Below are positions 5,525-13,769 of a DNA stretch of 17,713 nt, in pieces. The notes beneath the pieces are model-generated. The model had not been told where the DNA came from. It saw nothing but the letters and a program-made list of their open reading frames with translations, and did no database searches. The stretch spans positions 1 through 17,713 of the forward strand of contig CAZIYV010000066.1 in the NCBI GenBank assembly GCA_964543575.1, written 5' to 3'. Positions within the stretch are counted from its first letter, which is position 1. Every line of letters starts with the position of its first letter. The stretch is from Pelotomaculum_B sp964543575 (lineage in GTDB: Bacteria; Bacillota; Desulfotomaculia; Desulfotomaculales; Pelotomaculaceae). Made by a program: the position numbers and the translations under genes.

Positions 5525-5553
5525 TTGACAGAATAAATTTGATATGCTAACAT
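5525..5553 (+). promoter_or_regulatory. Promoter of rpoB-rpoC
   Basis: TTGACA (5525-5530), a 17-nt spacer ending in TG-c (extended -10), and TAACAT (5548-5553) make a strong SigA-type promoter. An AT-rich stretch just upstream may act as an UP element. Transcription would begin near 5560. Its position right after the rplL terminator supports independent expression of the polymerase genes. Confidence 0.75.
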
Positions 5554-5833
5554 CTTAGAATGTCCGTGTTTTTGTACTCATTTTTTTTGTAATATTTATG
5601 GTATATAATGTATTTAAATGACAATGTCAGGTAATAATATTTTAGATAGTTATTAATTTTCTAAAAAGCGAGGTGTTGTAAAAAAGCAAAGCCTTGCTTT
5701 TCCCTTGTTTCCTTAAAGAAAAATTTCCATGGAGCTGCTTTTATAGATAAATAAAACCGCAAGAGATTATCAGTTTGAATTGAAGTCGCTATTAAAAGAG
5801 AGATTTCTTTCTTTATTTTATGACGGGGGTGTG

Positions 5834-5842
5834 ATGCACTAG
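5834..5842 (+). other. Start-stop mini-ORF abutting rpoB
   Basis: ATG-CAC-TAG (Met-His-stop) lies in frame with rpoB. Its stop codon directly touches the rpoB ATG at 5843. The SD-like GGGGG (5825-5829) is 4 nt before this upstream ATG and 13 nt before the rpoB ATG, so ribosomes might start here and reinitiate. It may also be accidental. Confidence 0.35.
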
Positions 5843-8800
5843 ATGGCTTATCCTGAAAAGGTGGGGTCCGGGGTACGCTATAGTTTTGGCAAATTAAAAG
5901 AAGTGCTGGAACTGCCTAACCTTATCGAGATCCAGCGTAATTCTTACGATTGGTTTTTGAGAGAAGGCCTGCGGGAAGTTTTTCAAGATGTTTCTCCTAT
6001 TCAGGACTTCACCGGCAACCTTGTATTGGAGTTCCTTGACTACACTCTGGGAGATACCAAATACTCAGTTGAAGAATGCAAGGAGAGGGATTTCACTTTC
6101 GCTGCGCCTTTAAGGGTAAAGGTGCGTCTAATCAACAAAGAAACCGGCGAGGTCAAAGAGCAGGAAGTCTTCATGGGCGATTTCCCCTTGATGACCGAAA
6201 AGGGCACCTTTATTATTAACGGTGCGGAAAGGGTAATTGTCAGCCAGCTTGTCCGTTCCCCGGGTGTTTATTTTGCCGAAACGATAGACCCCAGCGGCAA
6301 GAGACTTTTTGCCGCTACAATTATTCCCAACAGGGGCGCCTGGCTGGAATTTGAGACAGACGTCAACGACCATATTTTTGTCCGGATAGACCGCACCAGG
6401 AAGATCCCCGCCACGGTTCTGGTCAGGGCTTTAGGTCGCGGCACCAACGCCTTGATCCTTGATCTTTTTAATGAAGATAAAAACATACAGGAAACCCTCA
6501 GCAGGGACAATACTGACAGCGAGGAAGAAGCCCTGGTCGAAATTTATAAACGGCTGAGACCCGGAGAGCCACCTACAGTGGATAGCGCCCGCTCTCTTCT
6601 GCAGGCTCTGTTTTTTGATCCCAAACGCTACGACCTGGCCAATGTCGGCCGCTATAAAATTCAGAAAAAACTCAAACACGGTATCCTTTACCGCCATGTT
6701 GAAAATCCAAGCGGTGAAACTGTCCTGGATCCCTACCTTAAAAAAGAAGTCCCCGCAGAACGGGAATTCATCAGGGAGCTGTCCAGGGAAGACATATTTG
6801 ATACCATACGCTTTTTGCTCAGGCTAATGAATGGCGAGGGTCAGGTGGACGATATCGACCACCTGGGCAACCGCAGGCTGCGCTCCGTTGGAGAACTTTT
6901 GCAAAACCAGTTCCGGATCGGACTTTCCAGGATGGAGAGAGTGGTTCGGGAAAGGATGACCATTCAGGATGTTGATGTGATCACTCCTCAGGTTTTGATT
7001 AATATTCGGCCGGTAGTGGCGGCTATAAAGGAGTTTTTCGGTTCCAGCCAGTTGTCCCAGTTTATGGACCAGACCAACCCGCTGGCCGAACTCACTCATA
7101 AAAGGCGCCTGTCGGCACTCGGACCAGGCGGTCTCTCCCGGGAGAGAGCCGGGTTTGAGGTGCGGGACGTGCACCACTCCCACTACGGCAGGATGTGTCC
7201 CATTGAGACCCCTGAAGGTCCCAATATTGGTCTGATCGGGTCGCTGAGCACTTACGCCAGGATCAACGAGTTTGGTTTCATCGAGACCCCCTACCGGCGG
7301 GTGGACAAAATTAATAAACGTGTAACCGAAGATATTGGATACCTCACCGCGGATGAGGAAGAGGATTTTGTTATTGCCCAGGCCAACGCTCCCCTGGACG
7401 AAGAAGGACACTTTTTAGAAGTGCGCGTTAATGCCCGCTCTCCGGAAATCGTGGTAGTGCCTGCTGAAAGAGTGGACTATATGGACGTGTCCCCCAAGCA
7501 GGTATTCAGCATAGCCACATCGCTGATCCCATTTCTGGAACATGATGACGCCAACCGGGCTCTGATGGGGGCTAATATGCAGCGTCAGGCCGTCCCTCTG
7601 CTTAAAGCCCAGGCTCCCCTGGTGGGTACCGGCATTGAATACAAAGCCGCGCGGGATTCCGGGGTAGTTGTACTGGCAAGAAACGCGGGAACGGTGGAAA
7701 GAGTCACAGCCAACGATATTGAAATAAAGACCAGCGATGGGAGCATTGAACGTCGCAAGCTATTAAAGTTTACCCGCTCCAACCAGGGTACCTGCATCAA
7801 CCAGAAACCCGTGGTAAGAAAGGGTGAAAACGTTGAGGCCGGTCAGATTATTGCCGACGGTCCTTCCACTGACCAGGGGGAACTGGCATTAGGGCGCAAC
7901 ATCCTGGTGTCGTTTATGCCCTGGGAGGGCTATAACTACGAGGATGCTATCCTGATCAGCGAGAAAGCTGTAAAGGAAGATTTTTTTACTTCCATTCATA
8001 TAGAGGAGTACGAGTGCGATGCCCGGGATACCAAACTTGGCCCGGAGGAAATAACCAGGGATATTCCCAACGTGGGTGAGGAAATTTTAAAAGATCTCGA
8101 CGACCGGGGGATTATCCGGGTAGGGGCTGAGGTCAGACCTGGTGATATCCTGGTTGGTAAGGTGACTCCCAAGGGAGAGACCGAACTGACTGCCGAAGAG
8201 CGCTTGCTAAGGGCTATATTCGGTGAAAAAGCGCGGGAAGTGCGGGATACCTCGCTGCGGGTGCCACACGGGGAGTCAGGAAAAATTGTGGACGTCAAGG
8301 TGTTTTCCCGTGACGCGGGTGACGAGCTCCCTCCAGGCGTCAACCAGCTGGTACGGGTTTACATAGCACAAAAGAGGAAGATATCCGAAGGGGACAAAAT
8401 GGCCGGGCGTCACGGCAATAAGGGCGTCATTGCCAGGATTCTGCCCGAAGAGGATATGCCCTTTTTGCCTGACGGCACTCCCATTGAGATTGTGCTCAAC
8501 CCCCTGGGTGTCCCTTCCCGGATGAACATTGGACAGGTTCTGGAGTCCCACCTGGGATGGGCGGCCAAGACCCTGGGTTATAGCGTTGCCACCCCGGTTT
8601 TTAACGGTGCGGTGGAGAGTGATATTTTAGATAGTTTGAAAAAAGCGGGACTCCCCGAGAACGGCAAGGCGACACTTTATGACGGTCGTACCGGAGAGCC
8701 CTTTGACAACCCGATCACGGTTGGCTATGTGTACATGCTCAAGCTGGCTCACCTGGTGGATGATAAAATTCACGCCCGCTCAACCGGGCCGTACTCCCTG

Positions 8801-9259
8801 GTGACCCAACAGCCTCTGGGCGGCAAGGCCCAGTTCGGCGGACAACGCTTTGGAGAAATGGAAGTATGGGCGCTTGAGGCTTATGGCGCCGCATATACCC
8901 TGCAGGAGATACTCACCGTAAAGTCGGACGATGTTGTCGGCCGGGTAAAAACATACGAGGCTATCGTCAAGGGTGAGAACGTACCGGAACCAGGGGTTCC
9001 TGAATCGTTCAAGGTGCTGATTAAAGAACTGCAGAGCCTTGGGCTGGATGTAAAAGTTCTTTCCGAAGACGACCGGGAAATTGAAATTAAGGAAGTCGAG
9101 GAAGACATCGCCGAAACGGCCAAAGAACTGGGCATAGACATTCAGGAAGAAGAACCGCCCGTCGTTTTGATAGAAGAGGAATATGACGTTGAGAGCGAGG
9201 AAGAAGATGTGTTAAGCGAAGAATTCCTCAATGAAGATTTTGAGCTGGATGAAGAATAA
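5843..9259 (+). CDS. rpoB: DNA-directed RNA polymerase subunit beta
   Basis: The beta subunit forms one pincer of RNA polymerase and part of the active site. The 1138-residue product has, in order, the two lobes, the rifampicin pocket (L404-S-Q-F-M-D409 to T-H419-K-R-R-L-S424), the E-T-P-E-G-P-N-I-G motif (455-463), the catalytic-region G-D-K-M-A-G-R-H-G-N-K-G (850-861), and G-G-Q-R-F-G-E-M-E near the C-terminus. Residues matching E. coli D516, H526 and S531 are wild type, so rifampicin sensitivity is expected. The last 50 residues are strongly acidic, as in many Firmicutes. It starts M-A-Y-P-E-K. It follows its own promoter and precedes rpoC by an unusually repeat-rich 171-nt spacer. Confidence 0.99.
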   Translation: MAYPEKVGSGVRYSFGKLKEVLELPNLIEIQRNSYDWFLREGLREVFQDVSPIQDFTGNLVLEFLDYTLGDTKYSVEECKERDFTFAAPLRVKVRLINKETGEVKEQEVFMGDFPLMTEKGTFIINGAERVIVSQLVRSPGVYFAETIDPSGKRLFAATIIPNRGAWLEFETDVNDHIFVRIDRTRKIPATVLVRALGRGTNALILDLFNEDKNIQETLSRDNTDSEEEALVEIYKRLRPGEPPTVDSARSLLQALFFDPKRYDLANVGRYKIQKKLKHGILYRHVENPSGETVLDPYLKKEVPAEREFIRELSREDIFDTIRFLLRLMNGEGQVDDIDHLGNRRLRSVGELLQNQFRIGLSRMERVVRERMTIQDVDVITPQVLINIRPVVAAIKEFFGSSQLSQFMDQTNPLAELTHKRRLSALGPGGLSRERAGFEVRDVHHSHYGRMCPIETPEGPNIGLIGSLSTYARINEFGFIETPYRRVDKINKRVTEDIGYLTADEEEDFVIAQANAPLDEEGHFLEVRVNARSPEIVVVPAERVDYMDVSPKQVFSIATSLIPFLEHDDANRALMGANMQRQAVPLLKAQAPLVGTGIEYKAARDSGVVVLARNAGTVERVTANDIEIKTSDGSIERRKLLKFTRSNQGTCINQKPVVRKGENVEAGQIIADGPSTDQGELALGRNILVSFMPWEGYNYEDAILISEKAVKEDFFTSIHIEEYECDARDTKLGPEEITRDIPNVGEEILKDLDDRGIIRVGAEVRPGDILVGKVTPKGETELTAEERLLRAIFGEKAREVRDTSLRVPHGESGKIVDVKVFSRDAGDELPPGVNQLVRVYIAQKRKISEGDKMAGRHGNKGVIARILPEEDMPFLPDGTPIEIVLNPLGVPSRMNIGQVLESHLGWAAKTLGYSVATPVFNGAVESDILDSLKKAGLPENGKATLYDGRTGEPFDNPITVGYVYMLKLAHLVDDKIHARSTGPYSLVTQQPLGGKAQFGGQRFGEMEVWALEAYGAAYTLQEILTVKSDDVVGRVKTYEAIVKGENVPEPGVPESFKVLIKELQSLGLDVKVLSEDDREIEIKEVEEDIAETAKELGIDIQEEEPPVVLIEEEYDVESEEEDVLSEEFLNEDFELDEE

Positions 9260-9430
9260 TGAGACGTGACTTTTATTATTAGTTCGCTTAATTCTATCAG
9301 GATATAAGTACAGGGAAGATTAATGGTGGGCAGTGAGTTTGCAGTAGCATTTCTAATCAGCTCTTGTGAATTACCCGCAAAGCCCATATCTCACGACCCA
9401 CGACCTACGACTGAAAAGGGAGGCGTTCTT
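9260..9430. repeat. rpoB-rpoC spacer with degenerate heptad repeats at both ends
   Basis: The spacer opens with TGAGACGTGAC (9260-9270), overlapping the end of rpoB by position only. It closes with ATCTCACGACCCACGACC (9388-9405) plus TACGACT, an inverted-sense relative sharing TCTCACGACCCA with the block ahead of rplJ. The rpoC SD GGGAGG (9418-9423) follows 6 nt later. The middle has no recognisable structure, terminator or promoter. Confidence 0.6.
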
Positions 9431-12400
9431 TTGCTGGACTTAAATAATTTTGACCGGATCCGTATTGGTTTGGCTCCCCCTGAGCAAATTCGCGCCTGGT
9501 CCAGTGGTGAAGTTAAAAAACCAGAAACCATTAACTACCGCACCCTGAAACCTGAAAGGGACGGATTATTTTGTGAGCGCATTTTCGGACCTACCCGGGA
9601 CTGGGAATGTCACTGCGGCAAATACAAGCGTGTGCGCTACAAGGGAGTCATCTGCGACAGGTGCGGCGTTGAGGTTACCCGCTCCAAGGTCCGCCGGGAA
9701 AGGCTCGGCCACATTGAACTGGCTGCCCCCGTTTCTCATATCTGGTATTTCAAAGGTATCCCCAGCCGGATGGGGCTGCTTTTGGACATGTCTCCCAGAG
9801 CGCTGGAGAAAGTACTGTATTTTGTTTCCTACATAGTAACCGATCCTGGCGATACCGGCATGATTAAAAAGCAGCTCTTAAGTGAAACCGAGTACCGGGA
9901 GCACCGGGAAAGGTACAATAACGCTTTCAAGGCCAATATGGGAGCGGAGGCAATTAAGAGGCTGCTGGAAGAAATCAACCTGGAGGAATTGACCAGGGAA
10001 CTGCGCCAGGAATTGAAGGAAGTAACCGGTCAGCGCAGAATTAGAGCTATCCGCCGCCTGGAAGTTGTCGAAGCTTTCCGCAAGTCCGGGAACAGGCCTG
10101 AATGTATGGTACTGGATGTGATTCCGGTAATCCCCCCTGAACTGCGCCCGATGGTGCAGCTTGACGGCGGGCGTTTTGCCACTTCGGATTTAAACGACCT
10201 TTACCGCAGGGTGATCAACCGTAACAATCGACTGAAAAGACTGCTGGACCTGGGCGCTCCGGACATTATTGTCCGCAACGAAAAAAGAATGCTCCAGGAA
10301 GCGGTGGATGCCCTGATTGATAACGGACGACGGGGGCGGCCGGTGACAGGACCGGGGAACCGCCCACTGAAATCGCTTTCCGATATGTTGAAAGGAAAGC
10401 AAGGACGTTTCCGCCAGAACCTTTTGGGTAAAAGAGTAGACTATTCGGGCCGTTCGGTTATTGTCGTGGGTCCCGATCTGCATATTCATCAGTGCGGCCT
10501 GCCCAAGGAAATGGCCCTGGAATTATTCAAACCTTTTGTAATGAAGCGCCTGGTTAATGACGGTTTCGCCCACAACATCAAGAGTGCCAAGCGGATGGTT
10601 GAACGGGTCCGCCCGGAAGTGTGGGATGTTCTGGAAGAAGTTATCGCTGAACACCCGGTTCTTTTAAACCGCGCGCCCACTCTGCACCGGTTGGGCATCC
10701 AGGCTTTTGAACCGGTGCTGGTGAGCGGCAAGGCCATCCAGATCCACCCCATGGTTTGTACCGCCTACAACGCTGACTTTGACGGTGACCAGATGGCGGT
10801 GCACGTCCCTCTTTCCGCCGAGGCGCAGTCTGAGGCCAGGCTTTTAATGATGTCGTCGCATAACATTTTGAACCCCAAAGACGGGCGGCCTGTCGCCATT
10901 CCCACCCAGGACATGGTTATAGGGTGCTACTACCTGACCATGCAAAGAGAAGGGGAGCCGGGCGAGGGTAAGTGTTTTAAAGATCCGGAAGAAGCAGAAA
11001 TGGCTTATGACAATAAAGTTATCAGCCTGCATGCGAAGGTCAAGGTGCGTGTTCCCGAAATAGGGCTTACTGAAACCACCGTAGGCAGAATCATATTTAA
11101 TGAAGTAATCCCGGTAGAATTGAAAGCAGAATGGGGCGGCTTTATCAACCAGGTCGCGGATAAGAAGGCACTGAGCTCGATTGTTGACAAGTGCTACCGC
11201 AAGCTCGGCTTTTCCGCTACCACCGCGCTGCTGGACGGCGTGAAGAAACTGGGCTTTACCTACGCTACCAGGGCGGGGCTGACCATCGGGATTCAGGATA
11301 TCACCATTCCCAAGGAGAAGAAAGGTCTTCTGAAAGAGGCCGAGGGACAGGTTGAAAAGGTGGAGCTGCAGTTCCGGCGCGGTTTAATCACCGAAGAAGA
11401 ACGCTACCAGACGGTAATAGGGATCTGGAATGATACCACCAGGATGGTGACAGAAGCGTTGATTGAGGACCTGGACAGATTTAACCCGGTCTACATGATG
11501 GCCAACTCGGGTGCTCGCGGTAATATCCAGCAGATCCGCCAGATCGCCGGTATGCGTGGTCTGATGGCAGACCCCTCCGGCCGGATTATCGACCTGCCCA
11601 TCAAGGCCAACTTCCGGGAAGGCCTGACTGTGCTGGAGTACTTCATTTCCACGCACGGCGCCAGAAAGGGTCTGGCTGACACCGCGCTGAGAACGGCCGA
11701 CTCCGGTTACCTTACCCGTAGGTTGGTGGATGTCGCCCAGGATGTGATCGTCCGGGAGGTTGACTGCGGTACCACGCTGGGCATAGAGGTAAGCGAGATC
11801 AAAGACGGCACTGAGGTTATTGAAAAAGTTGAGGACCGCTATATTGGGCGGGCCGCTCTGGAAGATATCAAGCATCCCCAAACTGGTGAGATTCTGGCAT
11901 ACGCTGGTAAGGAAATCAGCGAAGAAGAGTCCGAGCAGATTGCAGCAGCGGGAATTGACAAAGTGAAAATTCGCTCAGTGCTGACATGCAGGACCCGTTA
12001 CGGGGTTTGCATCAAGTGTTACGGGCGTAATCTGGCCACAGGCCGTAAAGTTGATATCGGCGAGGCGGTAGGGATTATTGCCGCCCAGAGCATTGGTGAG
12101 CCCGGCACACAGCTTACCATGCGCACTTTCCACACCGGCGGCGTGGCCGGAGACGATATTACCCAGGGTCTGCCGCGGGTAGAAGAACTTTTTGAGGCCA
12201 GAAGGCCCAAGGGGCAGGCGATTGTAGCCGATGCCGACGGCACCGTTGAAGTGCGCGAGGTGAAAGGACGCCGGGAGATTGAAGCCACATCCAGTGAGGG
12301 TGAAAAAACTGTCTACCAGGTGCCTTACGGCGCCCGTCTTAAAGTAAAGGACGAGGATCGTATTTACGCCGGCGACGAATTAACAGAGGGTTCGGTGAAC

Positions 12401-12946
12401 CCGCATGATCTGCTCAAGATCAAAGGGGTTCAGGGAGTGCAGGTGTACCTTTTACAGGAGGTGCAGAGGGTTTACCGGCTGCAGGGCGTGGACATTAACG
12501 ATAAGCATATTGAAGTGATGATCCGCCAGATGCTGCGCAGGGTTAAAATAGAGGAACCGGGTGACACGGACCTGCTGCCAGGCGGCCTGATTGATATCTT
12601 TGAGTTTGAGGATGAAAACAACAGGATAACGAAGGCGGGTGGTGAGCAGGCTACCGCCAAGGCGCTTTTGATGGGGATTACCAAGGCCTCCCTGGCCACC
12701 GATTCCTTCCTATCCGCTGCATCCTTCCAGGAGACTACCAGGGTGCTGACCGATGCGGCTATCAAAGGCAAGCTCGATCCACTGCTGGGCCTGAAGGAAA
12801 ACGTGATCATAGGCAAGCTCGTCCCGGCCGGTACGGGAATGTCCCGCTACCGTAATATCACCATCAACGCAGATGAGGAAGAGCCTGTTGAAGATGAAAT
12901 AATTGAAAGTGAAATGGTAAACCAGGTAATTGACAATGTTCTCTAG
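9431..12946 (+). CDS. rpoC: DNA-directed RNA polymerase subunit beta'
   Basis: The beta' subunit carries the catalytic Mg-binding loop and the clamp. From the TTG at 9431 the product has 1171 residues and the expected opening M-L-D-L-N-N-F-D. The TTG lies 7 nt after GGGAGG (9418-9423). The frame stays open upstream to 9323, but that part is repeat-derived spacer. Seen in order are the N-terminal zinc site (C60, C62, C75, C78), the catalytic N-A-D-F-D-G-D with D449, D451 and D453, the trigger-loop region (G-A-R-K-G-L-A-D-T-A), and the second zinc site (C779, C853, C860, C863). The C-terminus is acidic. It forms the rpoBC pair and shares the transcript from the rpoB promoter. Confidence 0.98.
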   Translation: MLDLNNFDRIRIGLAPPEQIRAWSSGEVKKPETINYRTLKPERDGLFCERIFGPTRDWECHCGKYKRVRYKGVICDRCGVEVTRSKVRRERLGHIELAAPVSHIWYFKGIPSRMGLLLDMSPRALEKVLYFVSYIVTDPGDTGMIKKQLLSETEYREHRERYNNAFKANMGAEAIKRLLEEINLEELTRELRQELKEVTGQRRIRAIRRLEVVEAFRKSGNRPECMVLDVIPVIPPELRPMVQLDGGRFATSDLNDLYRRVINRNNRLKRLLDLGAPDIIVRNEKRMLQEAVDALIDNGRRGRPVTGPGNRPLKSLSDMLKGKQGRFRQNLLGKRVDYSGRSVIVVGPDLHIHQCGLPKEMALELFKPFVMKRLVNDGFAHNIKSAKRMVERVRPEVWDVLEEVIAEHPVLLNRAPTLHRLGIQAFEPVLVSGKAIQIHPMVCTAYNADFDGDQMAVHVPLSAEAQSEARLLMMSSHNILNPKDGRPVAIPTQDMVIGCYYLTMQREGEPGEGKCFKDPEEAEMAYDNKVISLHAKVKVRVPEIGLTETTVGRIIFNEVIPVELKAEWGGFINQVADKKALSSIVDKCYRKLGFSATTALLDGVKKLGFTYATRAGLTIGIQDITIPKEKKGLLKEAEGQVEKVELQFRRGLITEEERYQTVIGIWNDTTRMVTEALIEDLDRFNPVYMMANSGARGNIQQIRQIAGMRGLMADPSGRIIDLPIKANFREGLTVLEYFISTHGARKGLADTALRTADSGYLTRRLVDVAQDVIVREVDCGTTLGIEVSEIKDGTEVIEKVEDRYIGRAALEDIKHPQTGEILAYAGKEISEEESEQIAAAGIDKVKIRSVLTCRTRYGVCIKCYGRNLATGRKVDIGEAVGIIAAQSIGEPGTQLTMRTFHTGGVAGDDITQGLPRVEELFEARRPKGQAIVADADGTVEVREVKGRREIEATSSEGEKTVYQVPYGARLKVKDEDRIYAGDELTEGSVNPHDLLKIKGVQGVQVYLLQEVQRVYRLQGVDINDKHIEVMIRQMLRRVKIEEPGDTDLLPGGLIDIFEFEDENNRITKAGGEQATAKALLMGITKASLATDSFLSAASFQETTRVLTDAAIKGKLDPLLGLKENVIIGKLVPAGTGMSRYRNITINADEEEPVEDEIIESEMVNQVIDNVL

Positions 12947-12993
12947 TGGTGATACGATATTAAAGTGTCTGATTTCAGGAGGATTAAACTGCC

Positions 12994-13245
12994 ATGGTTT
13001 ATGAGCGTCTGCTATCAGCACGAAGAAAAACCGTAGGCGCTAAACAAACCTTGAAAGCGATTGAGCGAGGCCAGGCTAAAGCTGTGTTTTTAGCACAAAA
13101 CGCCGACCGTTATGTGACAGAACCAATCCTCAGGTTGAGTACAGCCAGGGGGATTCCGGTCATCCAGGTTGATTCCATGCTCGCTCTAGGCAAGGCCTGC
13201 CAAATCGATGTAGGCTGCGCGGCGGCGGCGATTACGGAAGAATAA
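12994..13245 (+). CDS. ybxF: L7Ae-family ribosome-associated protein (YbxF/RplGB type)
   Basis: This 83-residue protein belongs to the L7Ae/L30e/S12e/Gadd45 family, which binds kink-turns in RNA. Visible family elements are V-G-A-K-Q-T-L-K-A-I-E-R-G-Q-A-K-A-V-F-L-A near the N-terminus, a following A-D, then G-I-P-V-I and S-M-L-A-L-G-K-A-C. The ATG at 12994 follows AGGAGG (12978-12983). In Bacillus subtilis the ybxF gene lies in the same place, between rpoC and rpsL, and its product binds K-turn RNA and associates with ribosomes. The role in the cell is not well defined. It sits 47 nt after rpoC and probably shares its transcript. The family is clear; the exact RNA target is unknown. Confidence 0.9.
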   Translation: MVYERLLSARRKTVGAKQTLKAIERGQAKAVFLAQNADRYVTEPILRLSTARGIPVIQVDSMLALGKACQIDVGCAAAAITEE

Positions 13246-13251
13246 TTTTTT

Positions 13252-13329
13252 AGAATACAGTAGTCAGGAGTCAGAATACCAGTAATAAAACCTTTCTTCT
13301 GTCTCCTGAATTCTGAATTCTGGATTCTA
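13252..13329. repeat. Imperfect inverted-repeat element ahead of rpsL
   Basis: The left arm (13252-13276) contains AGTCAGGAGTCAGAA. The right arm (13296-13329) contains TTCTGTCTCCTGAATTCTGA and a doubled GAATTCTG motif. CAGGAG/CTCCTG, CAGAA/TTCTG and the outer AGAAT/ATTCT can pair into a long imperfect hairpin. It fills most of the spacer between the L7Ae gene and rpsL and ends about 23 nt before the rpsL SD. Confidence 0.7.
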
Positions 13330-13371
13330 TAAAGAATTTTGATTTACCGGAAGGAGGTGTATTTTAAAGAT

Positions 13372-13746
13372 ATGCCAACAATCAGCCAGCTTATCCGCAA
13401 GGGTAGGGAAGAAATAACCAAAAAATCAACTGCCCCTGCGTTAACAGGTTGCCCGCAAAAGCGCGGTGTTTGCACCAGGGTGTATACCACAACCCCCAAG
13501 AAGCCTAACTCCGCCTTACGTAAAGTAGCACGGGTAAGACTCACCCACGGCATTGAGGTAACCTCCTATATTCCCGGCATAGGGCACAATCTACAGGAGC
13601 ACTCGGTCGTCCTGGTTCGTGGTGGAAGGGTCAAAGACCTGCCTGGTGTCAGGTATCACATTGTACGGGGCGCTCTGGATTCCGCAGGTGTGCAAAACAG
13701 AAACCAGGCCCGTTCCAAATACGGCACCAAAAGGGCGAAAAAGTAA
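13372..13746 (+). CDS. rpsL: 30S ribosomal protein S12
   Basis: S12 lies at the decoding centre and controls tRNA selection accuracy. The product has 124 residues, the usual length, starts M-P-T-I-S-Q-L-I-R and contains T-T-T-P-K-K-P-N-S-A-L-R-K-V and G-G-R-V-K-D-L-P-G-V-R-Y-H. The lysines that determine streptomycin sensitivity (equivalent to E. coli K43 and K88) are both present, so the wild-type phenotype is expected. The ATG at 13372 is 14 nt after GGAGG (13353-13357), a rather long gap. An in-frame TTG at 13339 lies before the SD and is discounted. It opens the S12-S7-EF-G-EF-Tu string. Confidence 0.97.
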   Translation: MPTISQLIRKGREEITKKSTAPALTGCPQKRGVCTRVYTTTPKKPNSALRKVARVRLTHGIEVTSYIPGIGHNLQEHSVVLVRGGRVKDLPGVRYHIVRGALDSAGVQNRNQARSKYGTKRAKK

Positions 13747-13769
13747 ACGTTTAACGAGATCTACGGAAC

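Larger units (their letters stand above)
5466..5842 (+). other. AT-rich rpoB upstream region and leader
   Basis: No gene is visible here. The stretch holds an AT-rich segment (5489-5522), the rpoB promoter (5525-5553), a TATAAT at 5604-5609 without a suitable -35, a hairpin AAAAGCAA-agcc-TTGCTTTT (5682-5701), and many T and A runs. The AT content contrasts sharply with the flanking genes. The transcribed leader would be about 280 nt long. Confidence 0.6.

Noticed and set aside
5572..5609. Second rpoB promoter using TATAAT at 5604-5609
   Set aside because: The nearest -35-like TTGTAC is 26 nt away. In AT-rich DNA a lone TATAAT is expected by chance; only a weak extended -10 reading remains.
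9323..9430. N-terminal extension of RpoC by 36 residues to an ATG at 9323
   Set aside because: The added residues are translated spacer and repeat sequence. The conserved beta' start M-L-D-L-N-N matches the TTG at 9431 with a good GGGAGG before it.
13339..13371. Upstream TTG start for rpsL
   Set aside because: It lies before the SD (13351-13359), and the S12 family begins at M-P-T-I-S at 13372.
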